Shown: positions 12,647 to 25,041, counted from the stretch's first letter. The stretch: DNA of 64,000 nucleotides from Holtermannia corniformis (GCA_001599935.1 BCIJ01000001.1:870277-934276), one strand, 5' to 3'. Notes: generated by a model from the sequence alone, not told the origin. Translations and numbers: made by a program.

Positions 12647-15460
12647 CTACTTTCGCCGCATCTTCTTCGAGGCCGGCCCGTCGCCGCCTCGCTCGCGCCC
12701 GCCGTTGGTCTTGGGGACTTTGCGATCCCTGTTGCGGTTCTTGACGTTCTGCGCATGTTAGTATAACGCTGGATTGGGAGATGCCATACTCACAGCAGTG
12801 GTAAAGAAGTTGGACGCCTTGCGCTTGTTGGTAGTCATCCGGCTTTCCTTCTTGCCTGATCGTCTCGCATCTTCGTCATCCGACCCTTCGACGGCTGTTT
12901 GCGTCAGAGAGATCGGTAGCTTACAGACGACTCACCCTTTGCCTTGCCGGCCTTCTTGCTCGACACGGGTGCGGCGTCTGCTTCGTCCTCGCTGGCCTCG
13001 TCCTCGCTCTCGGCAGCTGCCGCAGACGACGGGCCAGCCTCGGCGCCGTCACCCTTGAACACGTCCTCCCAGCCGAGCTCGGCTTCCTCCTCCACTTCCT
13101 CGGCGTCGTCTGCATCGATAGCACCCTCGAGCACCGCCTTGGCCTCGTCCACGTCCATCTGCTCAAAGACACCCTCATCATCGCTGTCAAGCCCATCACC
13201 CTCGACGTCCTCGACCGGCTCCATGTCCTCGTGACGGCGATTGTCCTCGCCCAGGAACTTGGACATTGTGACAATCTTGCTGATGGGCTGCTCGACGCCC
13301 TTGATGCGCTTCTCACCGAGCATCTCACCGAGGTAGCGCTCCTGAGCCTCCATCTCCTCCTTGGACTCGGCGCCAGCGAGCTCGACAGGTTGAGCGCTCG
13401 GTTCAGCCTCTTTACCTGGCTTCTCGGGCGGGTGTGCAAAGTAGGGGATTTTGCCGCGGATCCAGTCGTTGAGCACCATCTTGGCCGCAGCCTCTTGATC
13501 CGGTTCACCGCCCTTGAGCAGCTTGCCGCTCTTCTTGGCAATCGCCGACAACATGATGATCGCGCCCTCCTCGCCGACCCAACCGCCCTCGCGGTGCTCG
13601 AGACCATACGTGCGCTCAAGGTACTCTTGTCGCACACGCGCCAGCAGGGCCGGAATGTGCTCTGCTGGCGTTGCGAGGTTCTCGACACGCACAACGCCCT
13701 TCAGTACCGTGTCGGTATCCGAGTCCTTGGCGGACACGGGCACGATCCCCGGGCAATCGATGAGGTAGATGCGCCGCATGAGCGTAATGTATTGCCAGAC
13801 CTTGGTCTCTCCCGGGATCGGCGCGACAGTGCAGACCTTTTTCTTCTTGAGCGTGTTGATGATGCTGCTCTTGCCGACGTTGGGGTAACCGATGAAGCCG
13901 ACCGAGATCTGCTTCTTGTCTGAATGAAGGACGGAGAATTGCCGAAGCAGTTGGATGAGCGAACCCTTGCCGAACGAGTTGTTGATCGAAGCGTGGAACG
14001 CGATGGTCGGCGCCGACAACGACAAGTGCTTGACCCAGCGAGCCTACAGGCGTCAGCCATACAAAATACAGTCGACAACGCGAATGTTTGTCCCAAAACT
14101 AAGAAACTTTGAACCGAGGTCACCGCCGTGAAGCAGCGCCAAGCAAAGTCTCAACTCTATCGAGACACTGCAGGACCCCTGGTGCCCCTCACCAGGCTCC
14201 AAGACGGAGGCCTGGCTTTGGGGCCGTCCGAATCCTCAAGACGAGGCAGGACGGTGGGGCGAAGGCGGGGTCTGCTCGTTCTTCCACTCTCGTAACAGTC
14301 CAGACGCGTAGAGATGTGCTATTAAGCCGCGAGGAACTTGACTGGAGTGTGGGTCGGGTATTGATCGGAAGGGGGAGCGGCGGACGGAACGGTGTAAGAA
14401 CATGACTCACTGTCACCCATGTAGGCACGAGGTCGACCTTGTTGAGGACGTAGACGAGCTGCTTGTGGGCCTTTTCCTTGCGCAGGAACTCGACGACGGG
14501 CTTGCACCGCGTGCCGAGAGGGTCGCGGGCATCCAAGACGTGGATCACCACATCGGACGAGTCAAGCACCTTGTACAACTCGCCCCAAATACGGCGCGAA
14601 GTGCCCTTGGCATAGATCGGCTCACGGGCAAGAGGCACAGTGGGATGGTAGGCCTCGGAAGTAGTGACTTCGGCCGAGATGTCTGAGCTGATATCAGCGT
14701 TGACAAGGTGCGACAGTGCAGCAACCGACCATTGCCGTCTACCACGGCCGCTGTCGCCTGACCCATCTCCTCGATTGAGCCAAAGTCTAGCTTGGGCCGC
14801 TTGCGCTGCGCCTTCTTGCCAAACGTGTCACCGAACGGCTCGGTTTCGACAATGTGCGGACGCTGAGGCATGAACGTCAACTGCGATCCTGCCGCTCTAG
14901 CTGAGCAACACTCACCTTGCCATCGGCAGTCTTGCTCTCATCTTCGAGCAAACCCATCGGCAGCTTGTTACGCCGTAGCAAGACCGAGTATGGGTTCGCA
15001 ACTTGCTTGCCCAACGCGGTGCGGAAGTGTTCGAGAGCGGTTTGAGAAATGACACGGGTGTTGCCTAGAGTAAGGGATCAGCAACAGTCTGTGCTAAGCA
15101 CTGAGCACTGACCGAACCACCGGCGGTCGGCCTGGATTCGTCCTGGCTCGGCCTCTGCCTCGCCCTTTTGGAACGCGGCAGCTTGGATGACCTTGCCGTC
15201 CTTGTCGCGCACGGCCTTGCCACCGTTGAGCATCTTGACCTTGGACGCCTTTTTCGCATCACGGTAGAAGTTTTCACCTACGGGAGGATGTCAGCGATGA
15301 CGCGCAGAAACCTATAGCTGAATCTAGCTGTAGGGTTGACAGATATCCACTGACCCTTTACCCGCTTGAGCGTGAATTCGCCCTTTGAGGACGCGCTGCC
15401 CTTCTTCATCTTGACCGACCCGGACCCGGGCTCCTTGGTGTGGTTCTTGCCCTTGCCCAT
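12647..15460 (-). CDS. NOG2: Nucleolar GTP-binding protein 2 (Nog2/Nug2), 60S ribosome assembly
   Basis: The start at 15460 ([15 protein letters not shown]) and the next exon ([19 protein letters not shown]) match the NGP1NT domain of Nog2. The GTPase motifs come in circularly permuted order. Switch-like [10 protein letters not shown] is followed by G4 NKVDLVP, then G1 [14 protein letters not shown], then G3 DCPGIVP. The C-terminus is acidic then basic, and ends KMRRK with TAG at 12647-12649. Nog2 acts late in nucleolar and nucleoplasmic 60S maturation and blocks premature Nmd3 binding. Every G motif is intact. The intron after PTWVT is exceptionally long (14044-14410) and is listed separately. 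The gene is divergent from the small complex I gene at 15677. Confidence 0.93.
14044..14410 (-). other. Long (367 nt) NOG2 intron, possible snoRNA host
   Basis: The donor GTGAGT at 14410-14405 follows codons for PTWVT. The acceptor GCCTGTAG at 14051-14044 precedes ARWVKHL. Most introns in this window are 40-60 nt. The interior can fold locally: CCTGGTG / CACCAGG at about 14176-14196 (minus strand) flank a 5-nt loop, and CTCC / GGAG form an overlapping alternative hairpin next to it. In Saccharomyces cerevisiae the NOG2 intron encodes the H/ACA snoRNA snR191. I could not confirm box H, the ACA tail or guide pockets here. Confidence 0.45.
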
Positions 15461-15676
15461 CTTGGCTACTTCTCTACTCGACTATCCTACACTGAGAGAG
15501 TCTTCTAGAGAGAGCTGACCCCGAAAAGACAAGGGGATGGTGCAAGACGGAGAGAGCGCAGATGGGACAGACTTTGGGTGAGCGCTTTCCAAAAATTGTG
15601 TGTTACGTAATCCGCCGTCTGCGATGAGCACCAGCCAACCACCACCAGTGAGTAGCAGTGAGTGAGAATCACCACA

Positions 15677-16037
15677 ATGTCGGCCGTGTACAGGTACTTG
15701 GTGGGTCCCTGGAGTCGACTGTGGTCATCATACTGAGACTTCCCTGTAGCAACGCTCGGCGCACGAGTCGCCCGTCATCTTCTACTCGCTCGCCGTTGGA
15801 TTCGTCGGTGCGCTGACTCGCATGTGATGACGAGTCTTCAGCAAGGCTAACAGTGCTACGATAGGCCCCGTTCTGGTCGCGGCCGTTCCTCCCATCCGGA
15901 AATCTTTTGGCTGGAAGCAAACGGAGCGGATCCCTACCACCTTCCCCGGTATGTCATGTGTACGGTACGGGCGTTGGCTTATCACAGCAGTACCCAACCG
16001 ACCCCGGCGTGCCGTCACAGGCTACGAGGACTCATGA
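15677..16037 (+). CDS. Mitochondrial complex I 9.5 kDa accessory subunit (NI9M / NDUFA3-like)
   Basis: A very small gene of four exons, not visible as one open frame. Joining the exons gives about 71 residues. Exon 1 is MSAVYRYL. Exon 2 reads QRSAHESPVIFYSLAVGFVG. Exon 3 has PVLVAAVPPIRKSFGWKQ and then IPTTFP. Exon 4 is PNRPRRAVTGYEDS, ending in TGA at 16035-16037. The pattern is a single membrane helix, then VPPIRK, then a Pro-rich tail ending TGYEDS. It matches the fungal 9.5 kDa subunit (NI9M in Neurospora, NDUFA3 in animals). This is a membrane-arm accessory subunit with no catalytic role. The introns are 39-57 nt with GT..AG ends. It shares a 215-bp divergent promoter region with NOG2. 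Confidence 0.82.
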
Positions 16038-16361
16038 AAACTGTGATGGATGGACTTGACGACTATCACCTTCGCACTTGCGCCTTGCTGACATGACATC
16101 CGAGATAATATCCATAGACCAGAGTGAGGGCCCCTGACGCTTGGCAAGGACCGCTATCTATACGACCTTGGATTCTGCGGTATACCTCAGTTTATCCCTT
16201 GTTATCGTTTCGAGGCCTTTGCCCACGCGCTTCCCTTCAGCGGGCTTCAACCTCCTTGCACCAACTGATTCCTTTGTGCCCACTGTCATACGCTGTACAA
16301 GCAACCGAGGTCGGTTTGTCCTTCATCTGACCGAACAACACCCATCTCATTTCACCCAACC
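16038..16361. other. Intergenic, upstream of the ABC transporter gene
   Basis: About 320 bp between tandem plus-strand genes. It holds a pyrimidine-rich leader before the ATG at 16362 and no recognisable gene. Confidence 0.4.
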
Positions 16362-19300
16362 ATGTCCGCTGAAAATATACCGCCCAGTACCTTCTGGTCA
16401 ATAGCTTTGCCCCAAGCTACGCTTGGCGCCGTCAGCTTGGTCTCGCTCGGCCTCTTGGTCCGTCAGTATCGGTCGGATCAGCGCCGAATCCAGCTACCAA
16501 CAAGGAACACGACCCCGCAGACACTAGAGGAGAAGGCAGCTGCCGATATCGACTATCGTTTCCTCGTGAATGGCACACCCATTGATGAAGACAAGTTTTG
16601 GCAGCGCGTGAGTACCCCGAGCAAAGACCATGCCTCGGCTAATACGGGTACTAGCTCTGGTGGCACAAGCTTGCTGTTCATCTGCTCGCCATCGTTACGG
16701 CTGTTTGCCTGGGCATACCGTTCATCCAAGGAGGACCGTCGTACCCACTTACCCTGACCTCAACGACGCAATTGACGCAGCTCCTCGGCAGCGTCTACCT
16801 TGCATGCGCTGCCGGTCGGTATCTTTGCATCAGCAATCTCAAGGCTCATTGGTCGGCCACGCAGCACGTCGCCCTCATTGCATTCGCGAATCTACTCCTC
16901 AGCCTGACTCTTACTAGCATTCTCGTAGTCGACCAAAGCGCGCACGGCACACTGTCCTACCTTCGTGCCAGTCGATCCTGGCCTTGGTACTTGGCTAGCG
17001 GTATACTGCAAGGGGTTTTAATCATCTACGTCGGATTTCTGCCAGTCGCCCCGGTCCTGCAGCTCGATCGACTCGGGCTCTACACCAAGCGCGTCGACGC
17101 CGCGATCAAGCTCGCCAGGGAGGCCGGGGGCCCAGAAACCATGTACGATGTCACCTCAAACGCAAGCGCGTCCACTCTGGTTTATATCTCATACGCCAAC
17201 AACTGGGAGCTACTGTGGAAAGTCAACAACTCTGAACTCATCGCCATAGAGGATCTCCCGGCCGTCGAGGCCAAAACACGTATGTATGCGCTTCTTTGCC
17301 GTGCTCTTCTCCTGACGCAACCGTAAGGTGCCCAAACGACCTTGAGACGACTGTGCGAACAACAGCGAGACCATCCCGGCGCGTCGCTGTACCGTTGGAT
17401 CTTTGGCCCGACGGCCCGGACAATGTATTTGGGTCAGTTGCGACAGCTCGGTCCTCTCGTGTAACTCTGACAAACTCGCACCATAGGAAACATCCTGGAG
17501 TGTGGCCTGATTGCGTTGGCTTACGTCCCGTACTACTGCCTGCAGAAGCTCCTCGAGCAGCTAGAGCGGGACAACCGAAACACGGCCATTGCTCTGACAT
17601 ACGCGACTTTTTACATGTTGGCACGCATCATTACGAGGATGGGAAGCTGCAAGATTTGGGATACGTGCGCTTGGACTTATTGCTAAAGGTGCGGTTGCTC
17701 ATTTCGAACAGTCACCATCTCAACGTCGGCTTGAGTGCGGATATCGCCACTTCTCTTGTGATTTGGTTGTGAGTAGCGCTTTAGCGAAAAAGGTCAGAAG
17801 CTCATGCCTGGCACAGCAAGGTCCTCCGTCGCGCTGCCCACCAAGCTCCACCAGTCAACGGGGATGAAGCGAGTGACAACAAGACCGACGTCAGCCTCTC
17901 CAACGCAGACGTGATGAACCTCATCTCTTCAGACGCAAAACAAGCGCCGAGACTGCGGTACACCATACGCAAGGTCATGACAGGGCCTGCCGAGATCGTC
18001 ATCGGAGGATTCTTCATCTGGGCTGTTCTAGGTGTGTGAGCTTGCAACCCCCATTGCAGAAGACTGATTGGTCCCACATCAGGCTCGTCGGGCTTGTGGG
18101 GCGTTGCTTCTCTTCTGATCACTGGACCGCTCACCTACCTGCTTGCTAAGGGCGAGTACTACTTCCAGAGGCGGCAGGTCAAGCACCAAGATCTCAACGT
18201 CGCAAGGTTGCAGGAAATGATCCATGCAGTCTCTTACATCAAAACCACTGCGCAGGAGGACCATTGGCAGTCCTTGATGGAGGAGACAAAACGTCTGGAA
18301 ACGCGTGAACTGCTGTATAGCAAGTTGCTAGGAGCCGTAGTCGCTTTCATCCAGTGAGTCACCTGTCGCAGCGTAACCATCCCTGACTTGATCGAAAGCA
18401 CGGCTTCCCCGCTACTCATCACTGTCGTGGCATTCGCTCACTACACCTTGATCCGCAAGCTGCCTCTAACACCTTCCCTTGCATTCGTCAGTGTCACCCA
18501 ATTGACCTTCTTCTGCTGACTCGTGATATTGATAGACGACCATCGCCGCTTTCAATGGTACGCTGTCAGCACTGCGTGTTTAGCGACTGACGAGATCGCA
18601 GAATTGCAGCGCGCACTGCTTGTCTTGCCACAAGTCTTGTAGGCCACGTACTCTCCTGCTATGCGTGACTGACAAAGTGTCTCATGCAGGAATGACTCGC
18701 TTCGGCAGCTTCTTTCCCATCGACGAATTCAGCATTTTCTGCAATCACCCGATGCTGTTGACGCCAGTCGCGAGGGCGACCACATGGAAATCAGCGATGC
18801 GGTCGTAGCATGGTCGTCAGAATCGCCCGGCGAGGCGTTTCGTTTACGCGACGTCAACATACGCTTTCCCACTGGACAAGTGACCCTCATCGCCGGCAAG
18901 GTCGGAAGTGGAAAGACACTGCTACTCAACGCCCTGTTAGGTGAAGCGCATATCGAGCGTGGTCTGATTCGCCGCGTTTCACAAGATCAAGTGCGTGCAG
19001 TGGCGACGACAGACCACCTCGACAATTCAATCGCCTACGTCCCTCAGGTCGCTTGGCTACAGAGTGCTTCTATCCGGTATGATACAAGCCACACATGCAC
19101 TTGGCAAGAGCTGATATTTTCCAGTGAGAACATCTTGTTTGGTCAGGCATGGGAAGAAGACCGCTACACGGCGGTGGTACATGTGCGTCACAGCTTCAGC
19201 ACAATTCGACGTTGACCTTGCAGGCTGTGGCTCTCACTGGTGACTTTGAAGAGCTTGAAGATAGTGACTTGACCGAGATTGGCGAAAGAGGAAAGATCCT

Positions 19301-22140
19301 ATCAGGAGGTCAAAAGGCTAGAGGTGAGACCAATGCGCTTCGGGGCGAAGCGGCTGACCATGCTTTCACAGTCAGCCTTGCACGTGCGGTGTACAGCCGC
19401 GCAGGTGTCCTGGTGCTAGACGACGTGCTCAGTGCTGTAGACGCGTCAACCTCAGCCCATATCCTAGCCCACTGCTTCAACGGCCCGCTCTTGGAAGGAC
19501 GAACTGTGATCATCGTCTCGCATGCCGTCGAGGCTCTGGCACCAGTCGCCGCACATACCTGCTACCTTGAAGACGGCAGATGTGTCTTTCAGGGAGACAC
19601 CGAAGCCTTGCTGACCTCTTCGTACATGGATCATCTCAAGACATCGGACAGTCAGCTTATCCGAACAGGTAGTGGGTCTTTCACAGACGACAAGAGTGAC
19701 AGCGACACGTTGGTATCGCTCGCAAAAGGCGGCGACAAGAAGACTTGGGTACCTCCTAGAGAGTGGGCCACGAAGCGCCCAGCCGAGGTCATCAAGGAGG
19801 AAGCGCGCGCTCGAGGGGTTCAGCCTCTGGCCCTCTGGAAGGAGTTTCTCGGACGGAATGGCAAGACGCTCTACTGGAGTGCAGTAGCCCTGATATTCCT
19901 GGTGCTTGTGGCCGGTCCCTTCATGCAGCGGCTGGTGCTCAAGTGAGTCACCTGCCGGAGATGCGCACGGCTGACTTGTTCATAGACAGTGGTCCGACGC
20001 TGAACAATGTGGAGACTCGCTTACCGCGACCCTGTCCGATATCTGTACAGCCCACAGTGTCACATACTATCTGGCATTGTACGCATTCGTGAGTCGCTTC
20101 TCTCCCATCAGTCATCCACCTGACGAGCCAGGTCTGCCTGGTGGATGCGACAGCCCAAAGCGCCTTGAAGGTCTCCGAAGCATTTGGCGTGGTCCAGGCG
20201 ACCAATGCTCTATTCAGGGATATGCTCCATAGCATTCTACACTCCAAGCAGCGATTCTACGTCTCCAACACCGTCGGCGCAATCGTACAACGCTTCTCGA
20301 GTGACCTGCCCGACATCGACAAGTGTCAATATGAGGCTCTCGACTCTGCGAAGTCTGTGGCAATCAGTGAGTCGCCAACAAGGGTCGCGCCGGATTGCTG
20401 ACGCAAGTGATACAGTCTGCCTGGGCCTTGGTGTGCTCGCGCACGAGGGCGGACTGCTGATCACGGTCCTGCTGGTAGTTGCCTTCGTTACAATCTACAA
20501 GATGGTTGGTTGCGAACGCAACCTGGCGGACAGAGTTGACCCTTGTCTAGGTTATTCCTTACAGAGGAGCAAGTCGCGAGCTCCGGCGTTTGTGTCAGTC
20601 CTCGCGCGGTGCCTACAGTCCAAGTGCTGAGAATCATTAGCTGCTTTGACAGGCGGCCCAGTCAACGCACTCATTGGGGAGAGTGTCGTCGGGGCTGCTG
20701 TAATCCGGGCTGCAGGACGGCAATTGGCATTGACGCGGGGTGAGTAACTCTTGCAGGCTGCTGCTTAGGCTGCTTAACGGATGGCAGAGCTACTGGGGGC
20801 AACGAACACGGTGAATGCTATCACTGTCAGCCAGTTCTACGTGTGGCGGTGGGCGCAATGTAGGCTCCTGTGGTTGAAACAGCCCAAGCTGACCTCTCAG
20901 GCCGTATCTATATGATAGAGCTTACCGTTCTTGCCGTGATCTTGGTCTTCGTGTGCACCAACTCGGCTATGACAGCGGGATCGGCCGGTTTCTTCATCTC
21001 GTTCGCAGGTACGACTTTCGCACATGCTGGATACGCGGTAAGTCGTAGTTCTCATTGCTGCGATGCACGGTCGACTCAACACACAAATAGATGAATCAGC
21101 TCAAAGTTCTCGACAGCCATGGCGTCTGCCTTGAACGGACGCACGATTACTGCAAGCTTGAACAAGAAGAAGAAGACTGCGATCTCAAGGATGAGCCCAA
21201 ATCGTCCTGGCCCGAGCACGGGAGCATCAGCGTCGCGAATCTCGAAGCGCGCTACGCCATGGACCTACCTGCAGTTATTCACGATGTCTCATTCGAGGTC
21301 AAAGGCGGTCAACGTGTCGGCATCGTGGGCGCAACGGGATGTGGCAAGAGCACATTGGCTAAATCCTTCTTTTCCTTCGTCGAAGTCACGCAAGGTAGCA
21401 TCCACATCGATGGGCTTGGTGAATACGGTCAGAATCAGTGATACCGCTGACGGTTTAGACATTGCAAAACTCCGTCTCAGGGACGTGCGCTCCCGCATCA
21501 CAATGATCGGTCAAGATCCTACCATTCTAAGTGGTACTCTGCGCTCCAACCTGGATGTTGATGGGACGTATTCGGACGACGAGCTGTACAGCATCCTTTG
21601 CAAAGTCAAGCTCATCCCGGACACGACCGAAGACGAGGACGGCGATGTCGTGAATGTCTTCCGCAACCTCGATACCGTGGTCCAACCAGGCGGTACAAAG
21701 TGAGTGATATTCGACACTGATTACGATGGGAACCTAATAGCCTTAGCTTCTCTGTTGGTCAAAAGCAGCTCCTCGTCATTGCTCGAGCCCTGTTGAAGAG
21801 CCACAAGATCTTACTCCTCGACGAAGCCACGGCTAGTATCGATGGTGCGACCGACGCTGCCATCACTAAAGTGATTCGGGAGAACTTCCAGAACTCGACC
21901 ATCATGGTGATTGCCCACCGCCTGAAGGTCTGTTCTCGTTGCGCAATAGGCAATATTGGCTGACACGAAAAGACCATCATCGACTTTGACTCGGTCATCG
22001 TCATGGACAAAGGGCGGATCGTTCAACAGGGTCCGCCGTCAGAGCTCATCGCCACAGAGGGCACGTTTCAAACGCTCTGCAAGGCTGCTGGTGAAGCTGA
22101 TTTTGCCACCCTATGTTCTCTGGCTGGCGCCGCTCGTTGA
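16362..22140 (+). CDS. ABC transporter, ABCC (MRP/Ybt1-like) full transporter
   Basis: A long gene with at least 15 short introns, running from ATG 16362 to TGA 22138-22140. An N-terminal block of hydrophobic helices (16.4-17.3 kb) precedes TMD1. NBD1 has Walker A GKVGSGKT, signature LSGGQKAR and Walker [17 protein letters not shown]2 (19.9-21.1 kb) includes [18 protein letters not shown]2 has Walker [10 protein letters not shown], signature FSVGQKQ, Walker [13 protein letters not shown] and the H-loop IAHRLK. The domain order (extra N-terminal helices, TMD-NBD-TMD-NBD) and the [14 protein letters not shown] wording resemble fungal vacuolar ABCC pumps such as Ybt1/Bpt1, which export conjugated organic anions. 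The consensus catalytic Glu follows Walker B in NBD2, whereas NBD1 has Asp there. That is usual for ABCC proteins with one weak site. The substrate cannot be read from sequence. Confidence 0.88.
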
Positions 22141-22317
22141 TCCGGCAGTTGTACCAGTGTGCCACATGTCAGCTTTGCTCTCGTTGTCAGTCTCGCGCTC
22201 GTAGACACCCCGGTGACATGCATTGCCGTACAGTCATACTTTATCCAATCTGTCCACTTCAATCGGACCAGACAGCAGGTAAGGCAGTTGTGCTTTGAGA
22301 TCTGTTGAAGGGGTCAA

Positions 22318-22929
22318 TTATGTCTCAGAGAGCCGAAGAGCTTCACTCACCGAGCCAGGGTTGACAAACGCGATGGACTGACGATACGCGCTCAGCGTCT
22401 GTGGCATTCCGTTGGCTTCTTCGCACTTACGCTCATGAGCCGCAGCATCCTGGTACTGTCCACAGAACGTGTCAGCGCTGTGCTATCCCTGCAAGACAGC
22501 AACAGCGACGGACCTCTTCATAGACAGTAATGCGATTTAGGTGCACCCTGCTCAAGCTGATCTCATACATGTTCGTCCCGGGTTCGTGCTGTTCACTGTA
22601 GTCGCGGATCCGTAGCAAAGCTGCGAGAAGCGCGCTCAATCGATCACCCTGGTGCGATGACCGCTGGAGTTACTTACCGGCCTTGACGACATCCACCTTG
22701 TCTGGGAAGCACGGCAGAATGGCGATCTGCGCCTCATCAAGATTGTCAACCCGTACTGAAAGCGAGACTGACGACGATCATCGCAGCAAATGTTGTAGGA
22801 AGCTAGCGATTGTCACAGCTCGAGTCGATACGGAGACACTAGCCTGCACGGATCGCCGGTCTGCACCAAGGCAATCCAACCCACGCGCCGGTCCGCCAAC
22901 ATATCCCCGGTCCAAGTCCGGTAGCTCAT
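22318..22929 (-). CDS. ABM-fold (antibiotic biosynthesis monooxygenase-like) protein, start uncertain
   Basis: Three exons on the minus strand (22755 down to about 22320) join to a dimeric alpha/beta-barrel domain. The first part is IAILPCFPDKVDVVKA. The second holds LLRIRDYSEQHEPGTNMYE. The third reads ITVYEEYQDAAAHE across an intron. The sequence pattern EPG...YE...EEYxDxxAHE is characteristic of the ABM superfamily. Its members include quinone-forming monooxygenases and many small enzymes of unknown substrate. The first exon is not settled. A frame beginning MSYRTWTGDMLADRR at 22929 is the best candidate, but the splice to the next exon is not in clean phase. The 3' end may stop at the TAA at 22318-22320 by reading through, or splice on into sequence antisense to the ABC transporter end. 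Confidence 0.55.
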
Positions 22930-22975
22930 CGTGCGTCTCGAGGCTTCGGTGCACACAGGCAGCGGCAGCGATGCA

Positions 22976-23299
22976 TCACACCATGTCATCAGTGCCCTGG
23001 ACAGCCTTCGAGAACCCAAACCACTCTGTCCAAGTCTGATATTCATCGTCAGTCTTGACCGCCACCAGAGCTTCCGCGGCCCGTGCGCTGGTGCAAGCCT
23101 TGGACAGATCGCTTTGCTCTGTAGCTTGCACAAGTTCCGCGCTGCACTTGCACACTTGGTCGTAAAGACTCTGTGCGGCCTGTTTAGCCTCTTTGCCCAT
23201 CGTTCTGGCATCCATGATTTTGCGGTACGCAGCACGCTTAGCAAGCTCTATCCGTTGGCGCGCTCCGTCGAACGTATCGGTGCTGGTCATGTCTGACAT
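22976..23299 (-). CDS. Small helical protein of unknown function
   Basis: The frame from ATG 23299 (MSDMTSTDTFDGARQ) gives about 107 residues ending QGTDDMV. It is rich in Ala, Lys, Glu and Gln in heptad-like spacing (QSLYDQVCKCSAELVQATEQ), so it is probably a helical bundle or coiled coil. No signal peptide, membrane segment or known motif is visible. It lies immediately upstream of the ABM-type exons on the same strand, so it could instead be the 5' exon of that gene through a splice near DDM|GTGTGA. I do not recognise a family. Confidence 0.45.
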   Translation of the reverse strand: MSDMTSTDTFDGARQRIELAKRAAYRKIMDARTMGKEAKQAAQSLYDQVCKCSAELVQATEQSDLSKACTSARAAEALVAVKTDDEYQTWTEWFGFSKAVQGTDDMV

Positions 23300-23582
23300 C
23301 GTCGTGGACGTACGAGAAGTAGAATGGGGTCGCGCAATCGGACATACATGTCGTGAAAGGACTGCGCACGACCAACCAAGGAACATCATAGCCCGCAAGC
23401 CTGCAACGCCCACAGCGCAGATACCAGAAGATGCATCACCATCGCCAGCCAGCGATCTGCGGGGATTGATAGATAGACGAATACGAACGGACCGAGCAGA
23501 AGCCGAGGAAAGGAAGAAGCAAGAGGGAGGTCGGAGCGCAACGAGCCAGTCATCGCGCGGAGAGTCCGGAGCGCCGTGGCGC

Positions 23583-25041
23583 TTACGACGAGTTCTTGTA
23601 CTGTGCTAGGTGTCAGAGCGGTCCGCTGCGGTCGCAGGGTTGATTGACTGACCCAAGAACCGAGAGCGGTGATAGCGCCCGAGGCGTCCATGAGACGGTT
23701 GGTCTCGGTGACACCCTGCATCTCGCGCATGACACCTGCAGTACCCGTCAGCATGCTCTCGTGCAGTCAGGCCGGTACGTACCGAAGGGCATGTAGTACT
23801 CGACAAAGTCTTGCTGGTCGAACCAAGCGGCCATCTCCTGGTGGAAGGCCCAGGTGGCACCCTCGTCGGGCTGAGCCTCGCCGTTGAAGCTGTGGTCGGC
23901 GTACTCGGTGATCCAGAGCTTCTTGCCAGTCTGGGTGTGGAAGTTGGTCACGTAGTCTTTGAAGTTCTGGGTCCGGATGTCGTAGTAGTGGAGGGGGACG
24001 AAGCTGCGAAAGTTAGACGACGTCTGGTTCCCTCGAGCAGAACTCACTCGGCCTCACAGTCGGCGGCAGAGTGGCCGGCGGCAACACAATGCGTCACAAA
24101 GTCGAGAACCCACTGAAGACCAGTCGGGGCCGAGGTGGTCGCGGCCGAACCAAGCTGGTACTTTGAACGAAGGGGGAGAAGGACGTTGATCCAGTCCGAG
24201 ATGGTCTCCCAGTCATCGGCGCCCTTGTTGCACTGCGAAGACTCGTTGGGTTCCTACGCGAGTTAGTTGAGGCAACAAAGACCGCTTTCTCACTTACATT
24301 GTAGAACAGGACGTGGTGGACGTTCGAGCCCCAAGTGTCCTTGAGCGCGTTAAAGTCGTCACGCTGCTTGGGACCCCAGAGCATGGGGGCAAAGCTCAAG
24401 CCGATGCTGTCGGCCGAGGCGACGTTGTGAGGCGACCAAGTGTAGTACTGATCTCTGTCAGCGCTCCCACCAGCGATTTCTGGGTGACTCACGATCGACG
24501 AGCCCGAAACAAAGTTGCCAATGTAGTCGGGCGAGCTGGCCGAAGCCCAGTCACCGTTGGGCCAGCCAAGGGCAAACTTGGCACCACCACCAGAGTACGA
24601 TGGCGCGGTGGCAGCAGCCGACGATTGAGCCGGGGCAGCAGCCGACGAGGCAACAGCCTCAACGGCGGATGTAGGGTCGACCAAAGCCTGGCCGGCGTTG
24701 GCCGGGGCCGAAGACTGAGCAGCAGCAGCCGACTCGGTCGAGCTAGGAACCACAGCGACCGAGGTCGAGCTGCTAGCGGCGGCGGCCGAAGACGAAGCCG
24801 ATGCCGAGGGGTAGACGCCGCGGACACGGCACTTGGAACCATCGGCACGCTTGATGACCTGGTTGGCGAGCGGGTAGATTGAAGACGACTGGCGCTTGGC
24901 GGCCTGACGCGCGAGGTGGGCGTGGTGCGAGCGCGGGGCGCGCTGCTGGTGGCCGAGAGCAGCAGCGGGCTCAGACTGTGCATTAGAAAGCGCGATCAGT
25001 ACGGCGAGTGCGGTGATTTGCGACGGAGTTGAGAGACGCAT
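23583..25041 (-). CDS. Secreted glycoside hydrolase, GH128 (Asl1-like beta-1,3-glucanase fold)
   Basis: The start at 25041 gives a signal peptide (MRLSTPSQITALAVLIALSNAQS) and then a His/Arg-rich stretch with KR sites. A Ser/Ala-rich linker (ASASSSAAAASSSTSV type) is probably O-mannosylated. The catalytic core starts at KFALGWPNGDW. It includes APMLWG, HVLFYNEPNESSQ (the NEP motif with the likely acid/base Glu), FVPLHYYDIR and LWITEYADHSF (the likely nucleophile Glu). The last splice gives ALGSWYKNSS and a TAA at 23583-23585. This is the glycosyl hydrolase catalytic-core family of fungal wall proteins that cleave beta-1,3-glucan. An in-frame ATG at 25107 would add 22 residues ahead of the signal peptide and is less likely. 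Five exons with short introns are present. Confidence 0.85.

Noticed and set aside
13231..13923. 230-codon plus-strand frame antisense to NOG2
   Set aside because: It mirrors the well-supported GTPase frame and has no independent motif or splice structure.
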